DNA from: Thioclava sp. JE_KL1
GTDB taxonomy: Bacteria > Pseudomonadota > Alphaproteobacteria > Rhodobacterales > Rhodobacteraceae
Reading direction: 5' to 3'
NCBI RefSeq assembly: GCF_009296265.1
Contig: NZ_WBJS01000003.1
Location: 454,365 to 518,364, forward strand
DNA length: 64,000 bases
Below the pieces are notes generated by a model. That model made no database searches. It saw only the letters and a list, made by a program, of their open reading frames with translations, and had not been told where the DNA came from. Position numbers and translations under genes: made by a program. Numbering within the stretch: position 1 is the stretch's first letter; each line of letters opens with the position of its first letter. Positions 8,729 through 17,859 of this stretch are shown piece after piece.

Positions 8729-9379
8729 TTAGCTTCCCGCGCCCTGCGCGAGATCCTCGCCCGGCATCGACGTGCTCATGCTCGGGAAGGCGATATCTGC
8801 ATCAAGATCTTCATTGGCGGTGCCGGTCACGAGCCCCACCAGCGCGCCCAGCGGCGTCGCGAACTGGAAGCTCACATTCTGCAATTCGACGGTGACCATC
8901 GGCACATAGGGCCCGCCGAGAAATCCAAGCTCGGAATCGTAGGAATAGCTGAAGGACAGGTTCGCGGCGGTCGAGCCGTTGGGCAGCGCCGGGGCGACGA
9001 TCGGCCAGATCTCGGCCACGGTCGCATTCGTCGTCGCGCCCGAGCAGCTCACCGTGGCGGGTGCCGCGCAGACCCAGCTCTTGGCGCTGCAATTCGTGCC
9101 GAATTGCGGCTCGGTCTCGTCTTTCGGCGTCACGCCGCGCTCATTCGTCTCCGGCACGCCGGCACATGCCGCCGGACGCACCGCTGCCAGCCGCGCCGCG
9201 ACCTGCAATCCGCGCTGCATATTCACGTAGTGAAAGGCCAGCCGTCCGAAATCCAGAAGCCCGAAGAACACGAGCAGGTAGAGGCCGAATACCAGCGTGA
9301 ACTCGACGAGGGTCGCGCCCTCCTCGTCGCGCAGAAAGCGGCGCAGTGCGCGCGCGTGATATGCGAGAGGCCCGGTCAT
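8729..9379 (-). CDS. TadE-family pseudopilin-like protein
   Basis: 216 aa from ATG 9379, which overlaps the upstream gene stop in ATGA. A basic N-terminus (HARALRRFLRDEE) is followed by the TadE signature GATLVEFTLVFGLYLL and one transmembrane helix, then a soluble extracytoplasmic domain with six cysteines (for example SCSGATT and KSWVCAAP), which may form disulfides. TadE/TadF pseudopilins are processed by the prepilin peptidase and are required for Flp fibril assembly. It is the second of two adjacent TadE-like genes. Confidence 0.82.
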   Translation of the reverse strand: MTGPLAYHARALRRFLRDEEGATLVEFTLVFGLYLLVFFGLLDFGRLAFHYVNMQRGLQVAARLAAVRPAACAGVPETNERGVTPKDETEPQFGTNCSAKSWVCAAPATVSCSGATTNATVAEIWPIVAPALPNGSTAANLSFSYSYDSELGFLGGPYVPMVTVELQNVSFQFATPLGALVGLVTGTANEDLDADIAFPSMSTSMPGEDLAQGAGS

Positions 9380-9885
9380 GAGCCGAAGACCCGGTTCTGG
9401 TCGGCGATCGTCGTGGTGACGGTGCCGAGCGTCGTGGGTGTGATCAGGGTGAAGAGACCGGCGAAGGGGAAGGTGATCGTGACATTCGCCGCCACTTCGA
9501 CGATCGGCGCATCGCCGAAACGATAGCTGCCTTCGATGCAATCGAGGCTCGGCTCCACCGTCGTGACGGTGATCCCGCCCCCCAGCACGCTACCGCCGGT
9601 GATCGCATTGCCGACGATCCCGGCGAGCGTCTCCGCCTGACCATCGACGCTGCCGCCGGTTTCGCAGATGCTGCGCGGGGTGATCCGGGCGAGATAGCGG
9701 CTTGCGTCACGCACCCCTCCGATCACCGTCTGGTAGGCAAGAAACATCCGCCCGCTCTCGATGATCGCCGCGAAGAGGATGAGCATCAGCGGCAGCACCA
9801 GCGCGAATTCCACCAGCTGCGCGCCCTCATCATCGCGCCAGATGCGGCGCGGGGCGCGGAGGCGATATGCGCGAAACCACCGCAT
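9376..9885 (-). CDS. TadE/TadG-family pseudopilin-like protein
   Basis: 169 aa from ATG 9885, six bases after the tadG-like stop. The basic leader MRWFRAYRLRAPRRIWRDD is followed by EGAQLVEFALVLPLMLIL, the TadE signature, and a single transmembrane helix (about 24-46). The short periplasmic domain has a cysteine pair (SICETGG and SLDCIEGS). Probable minor pilin or pseudopilin of the Tad machine. It overlaps the next TadE-like gene by four bases. The ribosome site is weak (GGTGAG), in keeping with coupling to the upstream gene. Confidence 0.82.
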   Translation of the reverse strand: MRWFRAYRLRAPRRIWRDDEGAQLVEFALVLPLMLILFAAIIESGRMFLAYQTVIGGVRDASRYLARITPRSICETGGSVDGQAETLAGIVGNAITGGSVLGGGITVTTVEPSLDCIEGSYRFGDAPIVEVAANVTITFPFAGLFTLITPTTLGTVTTTIADQNRVFGS

Positions 9886-9890
9886 CGCGC

Positions 9891-11420
9891 TCACCGGTAA
9901 AGCTGGACGACGTCGCGGACCATGCCGCCCGTGCCCAGCTCCTCTTGGTCGCCATTGCTGGCGGACCCGATCACTTCGCCCCAGATATCCATCGTCGGCG
10001 GGCTCGATCCGTCTTCGCCCACCGGCTCGGTGAGGAAGACTTTGACGAATTCCTTGACCGGCACGTTCGTCGCCGCGCCCTTGATCACGGTGCCCGTCTC
10101 GGCGCTGCAATCGATGCCCGCGACGATCAGAACGCGGCGGTCGGCATTGGGGGCGGCCGCGGGCGCGCAGCTCGGCAGGCCCGTCTCGGCGCGTCCCGAG
10201 AGAATGTCGCCGCCAGCCGCCGCCGCGATCTCGGCAAGATAGAGGTCATAGCGGGTTTCGGCATCCGCGAAAGGATCCGTGGCACCCTCCGCCGTGATGT
10301 CGATTCCGTAATTCGTCTGCATGTAGGTGATGCGGCCCTGCGACCAGTCGCCATCGCCGAAACGACCGCAGGGCTCAGTCGCGCCCGGCATGAAGCAATC
10401 GTCACGCGGCAGGCCGACCGTATCGGGCGAAAGCTCTTCATTTTCCTTGATGCAGGTGTTTTTTCCGCCGCCATTCGACGTCGTGCCATCCTTCCCGCTC
10501 GGATTGGCGGCGACGATTCCCTTGATGACATTGGGCGCAGGCGCATAATCGGGATCGTTGCTCAGCCCGTTCATGATCGACTGATACATGTCGAAGCGCA
10601 CGTTGAAGATCGCCGCGTTGCGTCCTTCCTTCTGGCCCGGTTCGAGGTCGACGCCGCGCTGGTTGAAGCATTGGGTGATCTTGCTGACGGCGCCGAGCAG
10701 GCAGGCGTCGAGCTGCGCGCCGGATTTCTTGGCGCAAGGCCCCTCGTCATCGATTTTCGCGCCATTCGGATCGAGGAACCCGAAATCGCCCGGCCCCCAA
10801 GCGGCATCACCGCCCCCGCCCGAGCGCAGCAGGATCATCTGTCCGATATCCTTTTCCGCATCGAAGCCCGGCGGCACGCAGAACATCAAGGGCGTGACGT
10901 CACAGGCCAGGATTTCGAGCCCCGCGACCGCCTGAGCCGTGGCCGAGCCGTCGAACGCGTCATACCCGCCCATCGTGGTGAACGCGGCGGCGAAGACACC
11001 CTGAACCTCACGCTCATCGACATCGACGCGCACGAAGGCGGCCTTCGCCGGATCGGTGGTCACCGCGTTTGTCGCGTCGCTATCGCTGTCCGGCAGGGCG
11101 CTGAGATAGGTCAGGGTCACATCGTTCGCAGCCCCCAACACCTGCGAGCCAGTCGCGAAGGTCTGGCTGTCGACGATGAGTTGCGCAGCCGCATTGGCGC
11201 GGGTGATCGCGTCGGAATTGCCGTCAAGCTCGCCCGCCGCCGCCAAAGCGACCGAGTCCGCGAAGGATTGCAGCTCCGAGCGGGTGCTGCCGAGCCGCCC
11301 CAGGTCGAAGGAGAGCGCGACCAGACCGAGCACCACCACGAGGCTCATCCCGAAGAAGACGAGGATCGTCCCGTCTTCCTCGCGGGCGAAACGCCGGATG
11401 CTGTTCTGGATGCGCCCCAT
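9891..11420 (-). CDS. tadG: TadG-like pilus assembly protein
   Basis: 509 aa. The N-terminus has the TadG pattern: a basic stretch (SIRRFAREEDG), then ILVFFGMSLVVVLGLVALSF as transmembrane helix 17-40, then SELQSFADSVALAAAGELDG, the conserved segment just after the helix in TadG-like proteins. The long extracytoplasmic region has many cysteines (such as LACDVTPLMFC and GIDCSAETG) and a glycine/asparagine-rich insert. No complete von Willebrand MIDAS motif is visible. It is probably anchored in the inner membrane and exposed to the periplasm for pilus assembly. It lies between cpaB and the TadE-like pair. Confidence 0.8.
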   Translation of the reverse strand: MGRIQNSIRRFAREEDGTILVFFGMSLVVVLGLVALSFDLGRLGSTRSELQSFADSVALAAAGELDGNSDAITRANAAAQLIVDSQTFATGSQVLGAANDVTLTYLSALPDSDSDATNAVTTDPAKAAFVRVDVDEREVQGVFAAAFTTMGGYDAFDGSATAQAVAGLEILACDVTPLMFCVPPGFDAEKDIGQMILLRSGGGGDAAWGPGDFGFLDPNGAKIDDEGPCAKKSGAQLDACLLGAVSKITQCFNQRGVDLEPGQKEGRNAAIFNVRFDMYQSIMNGLSNDPDYAPAPNVIKGIVAANPSGKDGTTSNGGGKNTCIKENEELSPDTVGLPRDDCFMPGATEPCGRFGDGDWSQGRITYMQTNYGIDITAEGATDPFADAETRYDLYLAEIAAAAGGDILSGRAETGLPSCAPAAAPNADRRVLIVAGIDCSAETGTVIKGAATNVPVKEFVKVFLTEPVGEDGSSPPTMDIWGEVIGSASNGDQEELGTGGMVRDVVQLYR

Positions 11421-11432
11421 CGACCCCGAGCC

Positions 11433-12239
11433 TCACTTGACCGTCGTATGGGTCACTTCCGTGCCGCGCCGGATCGTCACCGTGCGCACGGGCGTGGGTT
11501 CGAGCTTGTTCGCGGACCGCTCGCTGAGAATATCGGCCAGCCCTATCGAGGGCAGCGGATCGCTCTCGGCCTCGTCGAGCGTGCGCAGCGTCAGGCTGAG
11601 CGTGCCCGCCTTCTGCGCCAGCGCGAGGCGTTGTCCCTGATCGGGCGAGACCTCGACGGTGACAGTGCGCGCCACGCCGGGGGTTTTCACCTTCTCATCG
11701 GCTTCCTGATCGACCCCGATGACGCGGACGTCCTGAAGGATCGTCACGGTTTTGAGCGACTCGTTCTTGCCGCGCGTCATCATCACGTCGACGCGGTCGC
11801 CCGGCGTCACGAAACCACCCACCCCGCTCGAGGCGTTGACCTCGATCGCCATGGCACGGCTGTTCGGGCCGAGGGTCTGAACGATGGTGACCTTCTCGCC
11901 GTAATTCGAGACCTTGGAGGCGAGGATCAGCTCGCCCTGCGCGATCTCGGCACGGGCGCGGCGCGGCTCCCCGCCCGCTTCGGGCAGGAGGGCTGCGTAA
12001 TCGGTGAAGACACCCGGCGGCAGCGCCTCTTTCGGCCAGGAGATCGAGGTCAGCTTCTGCGCCTCGATGGTCTGGCCGAAGGGAATGTTCTGTGCAGCGG
12101 CGAGGACCTCGACGAGGCCTTCGCGCTCGGCGGCAAGGTCGCGTTTGTATTTCGCCTCGAAGAAATCACGCGCCAGGTAAGCCGAGCCACCTGCCACGGC
12201 GAGTCCTGCAGTGAAGGTCAGCAAAGATGCGATACGCAT
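11433..12239 (-). CDS. cpaB: Flp pilus assembly protein CpaB (RcpC)
   Basis: 268 aa from ATG 12239, set by GGAGAG upstream; the in-frame ATG 15 bases earlier overlaps that site. An N-terminal membrane anchor (about 4-24) is followed by a SAF/CpaB domain: VLAAAQNIPFGQTIEAQKL, a proline-containing segment, then RAMAIEVNASSGVGGFVTPG and DRVDVMMT, the most conserved part of the family. CpaB is a periplasmic partner of the Tad outer-membrane secretin. The secretin gene (cpaC/rcpA) would normally come next but is not here; the next gene is tadG-like. Confidence 0.92.
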   Translation of the reverse strand: MRIASLLTFTAGLAVAGGSAYLARDFFEAKYKRDLAAEREGLVEVLAAAQNIPFGQTIEAQKLTSISWPKEALPPGVFTDYAALLPEAGGEPRRARAEIAQGELILASKVSNYGEKVTIVQTLGPNSRAMAIEVNASSGVGGFVTPGDRVDVMMTRGKNESLKTVTILQDVRVIGVDQEADEKVKTPGVARTVTVEVSPDQGQRLALAQKAGTLSLTLRTLDEAESDPLPSIGLADILSERSANKLEPTPVRTVTIRRGTEVTHTTVK

Positions 12240-12296
12240 GGCGCTCTCCATAGTTTCCAACAGGTGGCGCCAGAAGGCACCACCCGAGTCCGATGA

Positions 12297-12485
12297 TTAC
12301 TGAGTCTTGCCGGTCATGAGCGATGCAGCGTCGGTGAGTTGGGTTTCCACCTTGTCGGCCAGTCCTGAATAAGCTGTCACTGCGATCCCCAATGCGACCG
12401 CCAGCGCGATGCCGTATTCGACGACCGTAACGCCCTCTTCGTCCTTCTTCAGACGGCGCAGCGAAGCGAGTTTGAACAGTTTCAT
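12297..12485 (-). CDS. flp: Flp-type major pilin
   Basis: 62 aa from ATG 12485, with GGAGAAAG upstream; a 27-residue upstream extension is rejected. The leader MKLFKLASLRRLKKDEEG is followed by the Flp mature N-terminus VTVVEYGIALAVAL. It has the processing site Gly18/Val19, the Glu at mature position 5 and the adjacent Tyr typical of Flp pilins. A hydrophobic helix follows, then a short polar tail. It is the structural subunit of the Tad pilus, used for surface attachment, and the first gene of the operon, 57 bp before cpaB. Confidence 0.95.
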   Translation of the reverse strand: MKLFKLASLRRLKKDEEGVTVVEYGIALAVALGIAVTAYSGLADKVETQLTDAASLMTGKTQ

Positions 12486-12919
12486 GGTCTTTCTCCGTTT
12501 CTGAAATGCCGGCCCACCCCGGCGTTTAAATCTGGCCCCGTGTCCCCTGTTGAGCCGGGCAGCCAAGATTCAGATTGCGAGTGTTTTGACGTCGCGGCAT
12601 CGGTTCAACGTCGCAAAATCACAACCACAGATTGTATTACTTGTCAGAGATGCCGAAATCTGGACGCCAGATACGCCGTTTGATTGCCGAAGCATGCAAC
12701 TGGGGCGCCGCCGCGACTCAGTACGCGGGGCGCGATTTTCGTCTTGTTTCGGAGGTTTGGCGCGTAAGGACGAACGGCGCCGATCAGGACGCCACACCGT
12801 TCGAGCTACAGGCCGAATACGGCTAAGGAGACAGAAGACGCAGCGGGGCATTCGAAAGCCCCGAAGCGGGACTGCCGTTTTCGCGAGATGTGAGAGCGGA
12901 CGGCGTAGACGCTCAACCC
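12486..12919. other. 434-bp intergenic region: Tad operon leader and promoter region
   Basis: Non-coding interval between murD and flp, both on the minus strand. The part near 12590-12660 is AT-rich for this genome and is the likely site of the flp promoter. No -35/-10 pair is good enough to place it firmly. A short hairpin (GGGGC at 12844-12848 pairing with GCCCC) lies downstream of murD but lacks a T-tract. A 58-codon plus-strand ORF from 12650 has no ribosome site and no recognisable features. Confidence 0.5.
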
Positions 12920-14317
12920 TCAGCCGGGCAGCGCGTCCACGAGCTGCGCGAAATGATCGCCGCGTTTTTCGAAATTCGGATATTGGTCGAAGCTCGCGGC
13001 CGCAGGCGCCAAAAGCACCGTGTCGCCCTCTTCGGCATCGCGGGCGCAGGCGGCGACGGCGGCCTCCATCGTCTCGCAAATCTCATGCTCGACCGCCAGT
13101 TCCAACGCGAAATCGCGCGCGGAATGGCCGATGAAATAGGCTTTCTTCACCGCGCCGAGATGTTCGGAGAGCGAGGCCACCCCGCCCTCCTTGCCCAGAC
13201 CGCCCGCGATCCAGCGGATGTTCGGGAAGGCCTCGAGTGCCTTCGCGGCGCTGTCGGTGTTCGTTGCCTTGGAGTCGTTGACCCAGCGCACCCCACGCTT
13301 CTCCGCGACGGTCTGGCTGCGATGCGGAAGCCCGGCGAAAGAATGGAACGCCTGTTCGATCACCCGCGGCGCAATTCCCAGCGCGCGCACGGCGGCATAG
13401 GCCGCGCAGGCGTTCTGGTGGTTATGCGCGCCGGGCAGCCCGGTGACGTCGCGCAGGTCGATCGAGGCCACCTGCTTGCCTTTGCGCCATTCACTGAGGA
13501 ACCCTTTGCGCGCATAGACCGACCAGCCCCAATCCCCCAGCTTGCGCGCCGAGGACACCCGGATCAGCCTGTCATCGTTGCGGCCCATCATGATCTGATT
13601 GGCGAGATAGACGCCCTCGGGCTCATCGACGCCGATCACCGCGCGATCCGGGCCGCCTTCGGCGAACAGTCGACGCTTGGCCGCGAAATAGCCGCCCATG
13701 CCTGCGTGGCGATCCAAATGGTCCGGCGAGAGATTGGTGAAGACCGCGATATCCGGCGTCAGCGCGCGCGCCAGATCGGTCTGATAGGAGGACAGTTCCA
13801 GCACCACGACCTCGCCATTCTCGGCGGGTTCCAGATCGAGCACGCCGCGCCCGATATTGCCCGCCATCTGCGTCGGTCGCCCGGCCTCTTCCAGAATGTG
13901 ATGGATCAGCGCCGTCGTCGTGGATTTCCCGTTCGAGCCGGTGACGCAGATCGTGCGCGGTGCCTGATCGTAGCGCATGAAATCATCGGTCGCCCAGGAG
14001 GCGAAGAACAGGCCGATATCGTTATCGACGGGCACGCCCGCCTCCATCGCCGCCGAAATCACCTGGTTGGGCCTGGGATAGAGATGCGGAATGCCGGGCG
14101 AGACGATCAGGGCCGCGACCTCCTCGAAAGCGCCGTGGCGCGTCAGGTCGCGGCAGCTATAGCCGGCTTCCTCGGCGCGGGCGCGGCCTTCGGGGCTGTC
14201 GTCCCAGCACAGCGGCTCGGCCCCGCCCGCGCGCAACGCGGCCGCCGTCGCCAGACCCGAGCGCCCGAGCCCGAGAACCGCTACCTTCTGTCCGTCAAAG
14301 CCCTGCACCGGGATCAT
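12920..14317 (-). CDS. murD: UDP-N-acetylmuramoyl-L-alanine:D-glutamate ligase
   Basis: 465 aa, three-domain Mur ligase. The N-terminal Rossmann part has [14 protein letters not shown] (12-25), the ATP site is [11 protein letters not shown] (124-134), and the central motif includes [13 protein letters not shown]. The C-terminal domain has GLPHRSQTV and [12 protein letters not shown], typical of MurD. It adds D-glutamate to UDP-MurNAc-L-Ala in the cytosol. It belongs to the dcw cluster but is separated from mraY by a PRC-barrel-like gene and its terminator. ftsW, which usually follows, is absent, and the Tad locus comes next. Confidence 0.97.
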   Translation of the reverse strand: MIPVQGFDGQKVAVLGLGRSGLATAAALRAGGAEPLCWDDSPEGRARAEEAGYSCRDLTRHGAFEEVAALIVSPGIPHLYPRPNQVISAAMEAGVPVDNDIGLFFASWATDDFMRYDQAPRTICVTGSNGKSTTTALIHHILEEAGRPTQMAGNIGRGVLDLEPAENGEVVVLELSSYQTDLARALTPDIAVFTNLSPDHLDRHAGMGGYFAAKRRLFAEGGPDRAVIGVDEPEGVYLANQIMMGRNDDRLIRVSSARKLGDWGWSVYARKGFLSEWRKGKQVASIDLRDVTGLPGAHNHQNACAAYAAVRALGIAPRVIEQAFHSFAGLPHRSQTVAEKRGVRWVNDSKATNTDSAAKALEAFPNIRWIAGGLGKEGGVASLSEHLGAVKKAYFIGHSARDFALELAVEHEICETMEAAVAACARDAEEGDTVLLAPAAASFDQYPNFEKRGDHFAQLVDALPG

Positions 14318-14391
14318 GGGTCTCTCCTGTCGCCTCGCGCAAGGGCAGCGGGGCCGCCTCGCGTCTTCGTCGTTCTATCACGTCGTTCTTT

Positions 14392-14446
14392 ATCGGGGGC
14401 CAGCCCCCGTACCCCCGGGATATTTGAACCAATACGAAGGGGAAAG
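14392..14446 (+). repeat. GGGATATTT-type intergenic repeat, copy 1
   Basis: A short GGGGGC...GCCCCC hairpin (14395-14407) is followed by CCCCCGGGATATTT (14412-14425) and a tail with a GAAGG motif. It lies between the PRC-barrel-like gene terminator and murD. One of seven copies in this window. Confidence 0.75.
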
Positions 14447-14478
14447 GGGGAACGCAGCGCACAAGTCGCCGGACATGC

Positions 14479-14516
14479 AAAAACGGCGCGCACGGAGGGG
14501 AGGATCCGTGCGCGCC
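14479..14516 (-). terminator. Rho-independent terminator of the PRC-barrel-like gene
   Basis: Perfect 11-bp stem: GGCGCGCACGG (14485-14495) pairs with CCGTGCGCGCC (14506-14516) around a 10-base loop, and is followed on the minus strand by a run of five T. It ends 30 bp after the stop of the exported PRC-barrel-like gene, between that gene and murD. Confidence 0.9.
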
Positions 14517-14546
14517 GCAAAGGGTCTTCTAGCGAAGATCGTTAGA

Positions 14547-15137
14547 TTACGACTTCTGGTCTTGCTGCTTCTCGAGCGTCGAGAGAATGTCCGACAGGCT
14601 CGCATTCAGCGTCAGCTTGCCCGAGCCGACTTCCGAGGCGGGAACGGTGATCTTGAACATCGAAACGGTCGTGTCGAGCGTGTCGTCGGTGCGGACATAG
14701 ACTTCGTCGCTGTCGCCCATGTTCATGACTTTCTCGATCGTACCGACCGCAGCGCCGTCCGAGGACACGACGGCATCGTTGACGCCGGTCTGGACCTTGT
14801 TGCCGACGATGCCGGCATCTTTGTTCAACTGGTTCTCGGCGGGGATCGACTCTTCGCCGTTGGAGGTCTGGTCGGTCATCGTAGCGCCGACTTTCTCGCC
14901 CGCGACACCAGCGGTGTTGTTGACGTCGCCACCCGAGGTGACGTTGACCGCGGGCGCGGTGCCGTCGGAGGTCTGGTCATTCGGCACGATCTGCATCTTG
15001 TAGTCGACCAGGCCGTATTGGCCGTTTTCGGACGAGCCACCGGTGGTCACGCCATCTGCGGCGCTTGCGATGGTGCCAAGCGAGAGCGTGGCAGCGAGAG
15101 CGGTCGTCGACAGAATAATGTTGAACTTGCGGGTCAT
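14547..15137 (-). CDS. Exported PRC-barrel-like protein
   Basis: 196 aa from ATG 15137, with GAGGAGAA upstream. The signal peptide is clear: MTRKFNIILSTTALAATLSL ends near ASA-ADG at residue 27. The mature part is low-complexity and rich in T, D, N and G. It ends in a segment DAVVSSDGAAVGTIEKVM and FKITVPASEVGSGKLTLN that resembles PRC-barrel domains of alphaproteobacterial periplasmic proteins. The domain call is tentative and the function is unknown. It is oddly placed inside the dcw cluster between mraY and murD, with its own upstream gap and strong terminator, so it is probably an independently expressed insertion. Confidence 0.6.
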   Translation of the reverse strand: MTRKFNIILSTTALAATLSLGTIASAADGVTTGGSSENGQYGLVDYKMQIVPNDQTSDGTAPAVNVTSGGDVNNTAGVAGEKVGATMTDQTSNGEESIPAENQLNKDAGIVGNKVQTGVNDAVVSSDGAAVGTIEKVMNMGDSDEVYVRTDDTLDTTVSMFKITVPASEVGSGKLTLNASLSDILSTLEKQQDQKS

Positions 15138-15328
15138 CGGGTTCTCCTCGTTAAAACTTTTACGACGTCTCGCGTCGCGGTTCGGGGAGACAACCAGTGG
15201 ATTTCGCTTTGGTTCGCTCAAATAAAGTTGACGTAAACCAAGGGCGCCGCGGTGGAACCACGACGCCCATTTGCGACTTCGCGCGCACCCGCATACGCGC
15301 TAAATAAGAGGTATACGGGAAGGAATTC

Positions 15329-16411
15329 TCAGCGGATTTTCAGCGTCGCCAGACCGATCAGTGCGAGGATCAGCGAGATGATCCAGAAGCGGATGACGAT
15401 CTGGGGCTCCGACCAGCCCTTCTTTTCGAAATGGTGATGGATCGGAGCCATCAGGAACACCCGTTTCCCGGTGCGTTTGAAATAGGCGACTTGGATGATC
15501 ACCGACAGCGCCTCGACCACGAAGAGGCCGCCCACGATGCCGAGGACGATCTCGTGCTGGGTGCAGACCGCGATCGCGCCGATCGCGCCGCCAAGCGCGA
15601 GGCTGCCGGTATCGCCCATGAAGACCGCAGCCGGCGGGGCGTTATACCACAGGAAGCCCAGACCGCCGCCCATCAGCGCCGCGGTGAAGATCACCAATTC
15701 GCCCGAACCGGGCACGAATTGCACGCCCAGATATTCGGTGAAGTCGGTCCGGCCCACGACATAGGCGATGGCGCCCAGCGTGCCCGCGGCGATCATCACC
15801 GGCATGATCGCGAGCCCGTCGAGCCCGTCGGTGAGGTTCACCGCATTGGCCGCGCCGACGATCACGATCATCGCGAAGGGGATGTAGAAATAGCCGAGGT
15901 TCAGCACGAGGTCCTTGAAGAACGGGATCGACAGCCGCCCTTCCAGATCGGACGGGTGCAGATACCATGTCAGGAGCGACGCGAGCAGCGCGAGCAGGAA
16001 ACCGAGCGCGAGCCGCGCCTTGCTGCTGACGCCTTTGGTGTTTTGCTTCGACACCTTGGCATAGTCATCGGCGAACCCGATCGCGGCATAGCCATAGGTG
16101 ACCATCAGCACGACCCAGATATAGCCGTTATCGAGCCGTGCCCAGAGGAGTGTCGACACCAGAAGCGCCGTCAGGATCAGGATGCCGCCCATCGTGGGCG
16201 TCCCGGCCTTGGAGATATGCCCCTCCGGCCCGTCATCGCGGATCGGCTGCCCCTTGCCTTGCGTGCGCCGCAGGATACCGATCAGCCAGGGGCCGAAGAT
16301 GAACCCCACCAGAAGCGCCGTGAAGAAGGCCCCGCCCGCGCGGAAGGTGATGTAGCGGAACAGGTTGAAGACGCCCCCGCCATCGGAGAAGTCGGTCAGC
16401 CAATACAACAT
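15329..16411 (-). CDS. mraY: Phospho-N-acetylmuramoyl-pentapeptide transferase
   Basis: 360 aa polytopic membrane protein with about ten helices. MraY signatures are present: [11 protein letters not shown] near residues 70-80, [18 protein letters not shown] with the DD pair, [13 protein letters not shown], and the C-terminal [15 protein letters not shown]. It transfers phospho-MurNAc-pentapeptide to undecaprenyl phosphate, forming lipid I at the inner face of the cytoplasmic membrane. Its ATG shares one base with the murF TAA (TAATG), so the two are translationally coupled. Length is standard. Confidence 0.98.
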   Translation of the reverse strand: MLYWLTDFSDGGGVFNLFRYITFRAGGAFFTALLVGFIFGPWLIGILRRTQGKGQPIRDDGPEGHISKAGTPTMGGILILTALLVSTLLWARLDNGYIWVVLMVTYGYAAIGFADDYAKVSKQNTKGVSSKARLALGFLLALLASLLTWYLHPSDLEGRLSIPFFKDLVLNLGYFYIPFAMIVIVGAANAVNLTDGLDGLAIMPVMIAAGTLGAIAYVVGRTDFTEYLGVQFVPGSGELVIFTAALMGGGLGFLWYNAPPAAVFMGDTGSLALGGAIGAIAVCTQHEIVLGIVGGLFVVEALSVIIQVAYFKRTGKRVFLMAPIHHHFEKKGWSEPQIVIRFWIISLILALIGLATLKIR

Positions 16412-17859
16412 TAGTCTTTTCCCTTATGGGCCTCGGCCGCGCCGGGCTGGCCGAGTTTTTTCAATACGCTCACGACGACGCTCACCTTGGAGCCTTTGGA
16501 TCCTTTGACCAGAACGACGTCGCCGGGGTCGATCAGGTGGCGGGCGCGCTCTGCCAGCTTGTCCGCCTTTTCATACCATTCGCCGCGTTTGGCGCGCGGA
16601 AGCGCTTCGCGCAGCGAAGCCATGCGCGGCCCCGCGAGATGCACGAGGTCGATCTTCGCCATGGCGGGGTGATCGGCGATGGCCGCGTGCAGCGCCGCCT
16701 CGTCGTCGCCCAGCTCCAGCATGTCGCCGAGGATCGCGATGCGGCGCCCTTTCGCGGTGCGCCCCACCCCGTCGCGCGGCTTGGCGCCTGCCAGAACCTC
16801 GAGCGCAGCCGACATCGAGGCCGGGTTCGCGTTGAACGCGTCGTCGAAGAGATCGAAGCTCTCGGCCTCGTCCACCACATCCATATAGACCCGCTCGCGC
16901 TGGCCGCGTCCGGCGGGGGGCTGCCAGTTGCCCAGATCCATCGCGGCGATGGTCGGATCGCAGCCCGCGGCTTCGGCCAAGGCCAGCACGCCGAGCGCGT
17001 TATTCGCGAAATGCCGCCCCGGGGTCATCACCTTGAACAGGATCGGCGTGCCATGGTGATCGGCCTGAACCACGGTCGCATCGCCCGCGATGCGGGCATC
17101 GATCAGACGGTAATCCGAGCCCAGCTCGGGACCGAAGCTAACCATGGTTCCGGCCTGCTGGGCCGCCTTGCGCAGAATGTCGGAAACCTCAAGGCCGGAC
17201 GGCACGATCGCGATGCCGCCCGCGACGAGCCCCTCGAAGATCGACGCTTTCTCATGCGCGATGCCTTCGATGCTGTCGAAAGCGGCCAGATGGGCCGGCG
17301 CGACGGTGGTGATCATCGCGGCATGGGGTTGCGCCATCTTCGCCAGCGGCGCGATCTCGCCCGGGTTGCTCATACCGATCTCGATCACGGCAAAATCGGC
17401 ATCCTGCGGCAGACGTGCCAGCGTGATCGGGACGCCCCAGTGATTGTTGAAACTCGCCTCGGCGGCGTGGACGGTGCCTTGGGCGGAGAGGACGGCGCGC
17501 AGCATCTCTTTGCTCGACGTCTTGCCGACCGAACCGGTCACGGCGAGCACGCGGGCCCGCGCACGTGCGCGCCCTGCCCGCCCCAAAGCCTCTAGGCCTG
17601 CGAGTACGTCATCCACGATCAGCAGCGGATCGTCCTTTGAGCAGCCTTCGGGGATGCGGCTGACCAGCGCCGCAGCCGCACCCTTGTCGAGGGCCTGACG
17701 CACGAAATCATGGCCGTCGCGCACATCCTTGAGCGCCACGAAAAGATCGCCGGGATGGATCGTCCGGGTGTCGATGGAAATTCCGGTCGCGGCGAACGGT
17801 TGCGTGGCTTCGCCACCCGTCGCTGCGGCCGCGTCGCTCGAAGTCCAGAGCACGGCCAT
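16411..17859 (-). CDS. murF: UDP-N-acetylmuramoyl-tripeptide:D-alanyl-D-alanine ligase
   Basis: 482 aa Mur ligase. N-terminal substrate segment [21 protein letters not shown] motif [14 protein letters not shown] near residue 110, central [16 protein letters not shown] and [10 protein letters not shown], and C-terminal [14 protein letters not shown] with ILGDMLELG. It adds D-Ala-D-Ala to UDP-MurNAc-tripeptide. It overlaps mraY by one base downstream and follows murE, whose stop overlaps its start. The order murE-murF-mraY is the standard dcw arrangement. Confidence 0.98.
   Translation of the reverse strand: MAVLWTSSDAAAATGGEATQPFAATGISIDTRTIHPGDLFVALKDVRDGHDFVRQALDKGAAAALVSRIPEGCSKDDPLLIVDDVLAGLEALGRAGRARARARVLAVTGSVGKTSSKEMLRAVLSAQGTVHAAEASFNNHWGVPITLARLPQDADFAVIEIGMSNPGEIAPLAKMAQPHAAMITTVAPAHLAAFDSIEGIAHEKASIFEGLVAGGIAIVPSGLEVSDILRKAAQQAGTMVSFGPELGSDYRLIDARIAGDATVVQADHHGTPILFKVMTPGRHFANNALGVLALAEAAGCDPTIAAMDLGNWQPPAGRGQRERVYMDVVDEAESFDLFDDAFNANPASMSAALEVLAGAKPRDGVGRTAKGRRIAILGDMLELGDDEAALHAAIADHPAMAKIDLVHLAGPRMASLREALPRAKRGEWYEKADKLAERARHLIDPGDVVLVKGSKGSKVSVVVSVLKKLGQPGAAEAHKGKD

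Noticed and set aside
9867..12296. Plus-strand ORF of 809 aa opposite the tadG-like and cpaB genes
   Set aside because: It mirrors well-supported genes on the minus strand and has no ribosome site or family match.
12632..12826. Small plus-strand ORF of 64 aa upstream of flp
   Set aside because: No ribosome site, no recognisable motif, and it lies in the probable Tad operon leader.
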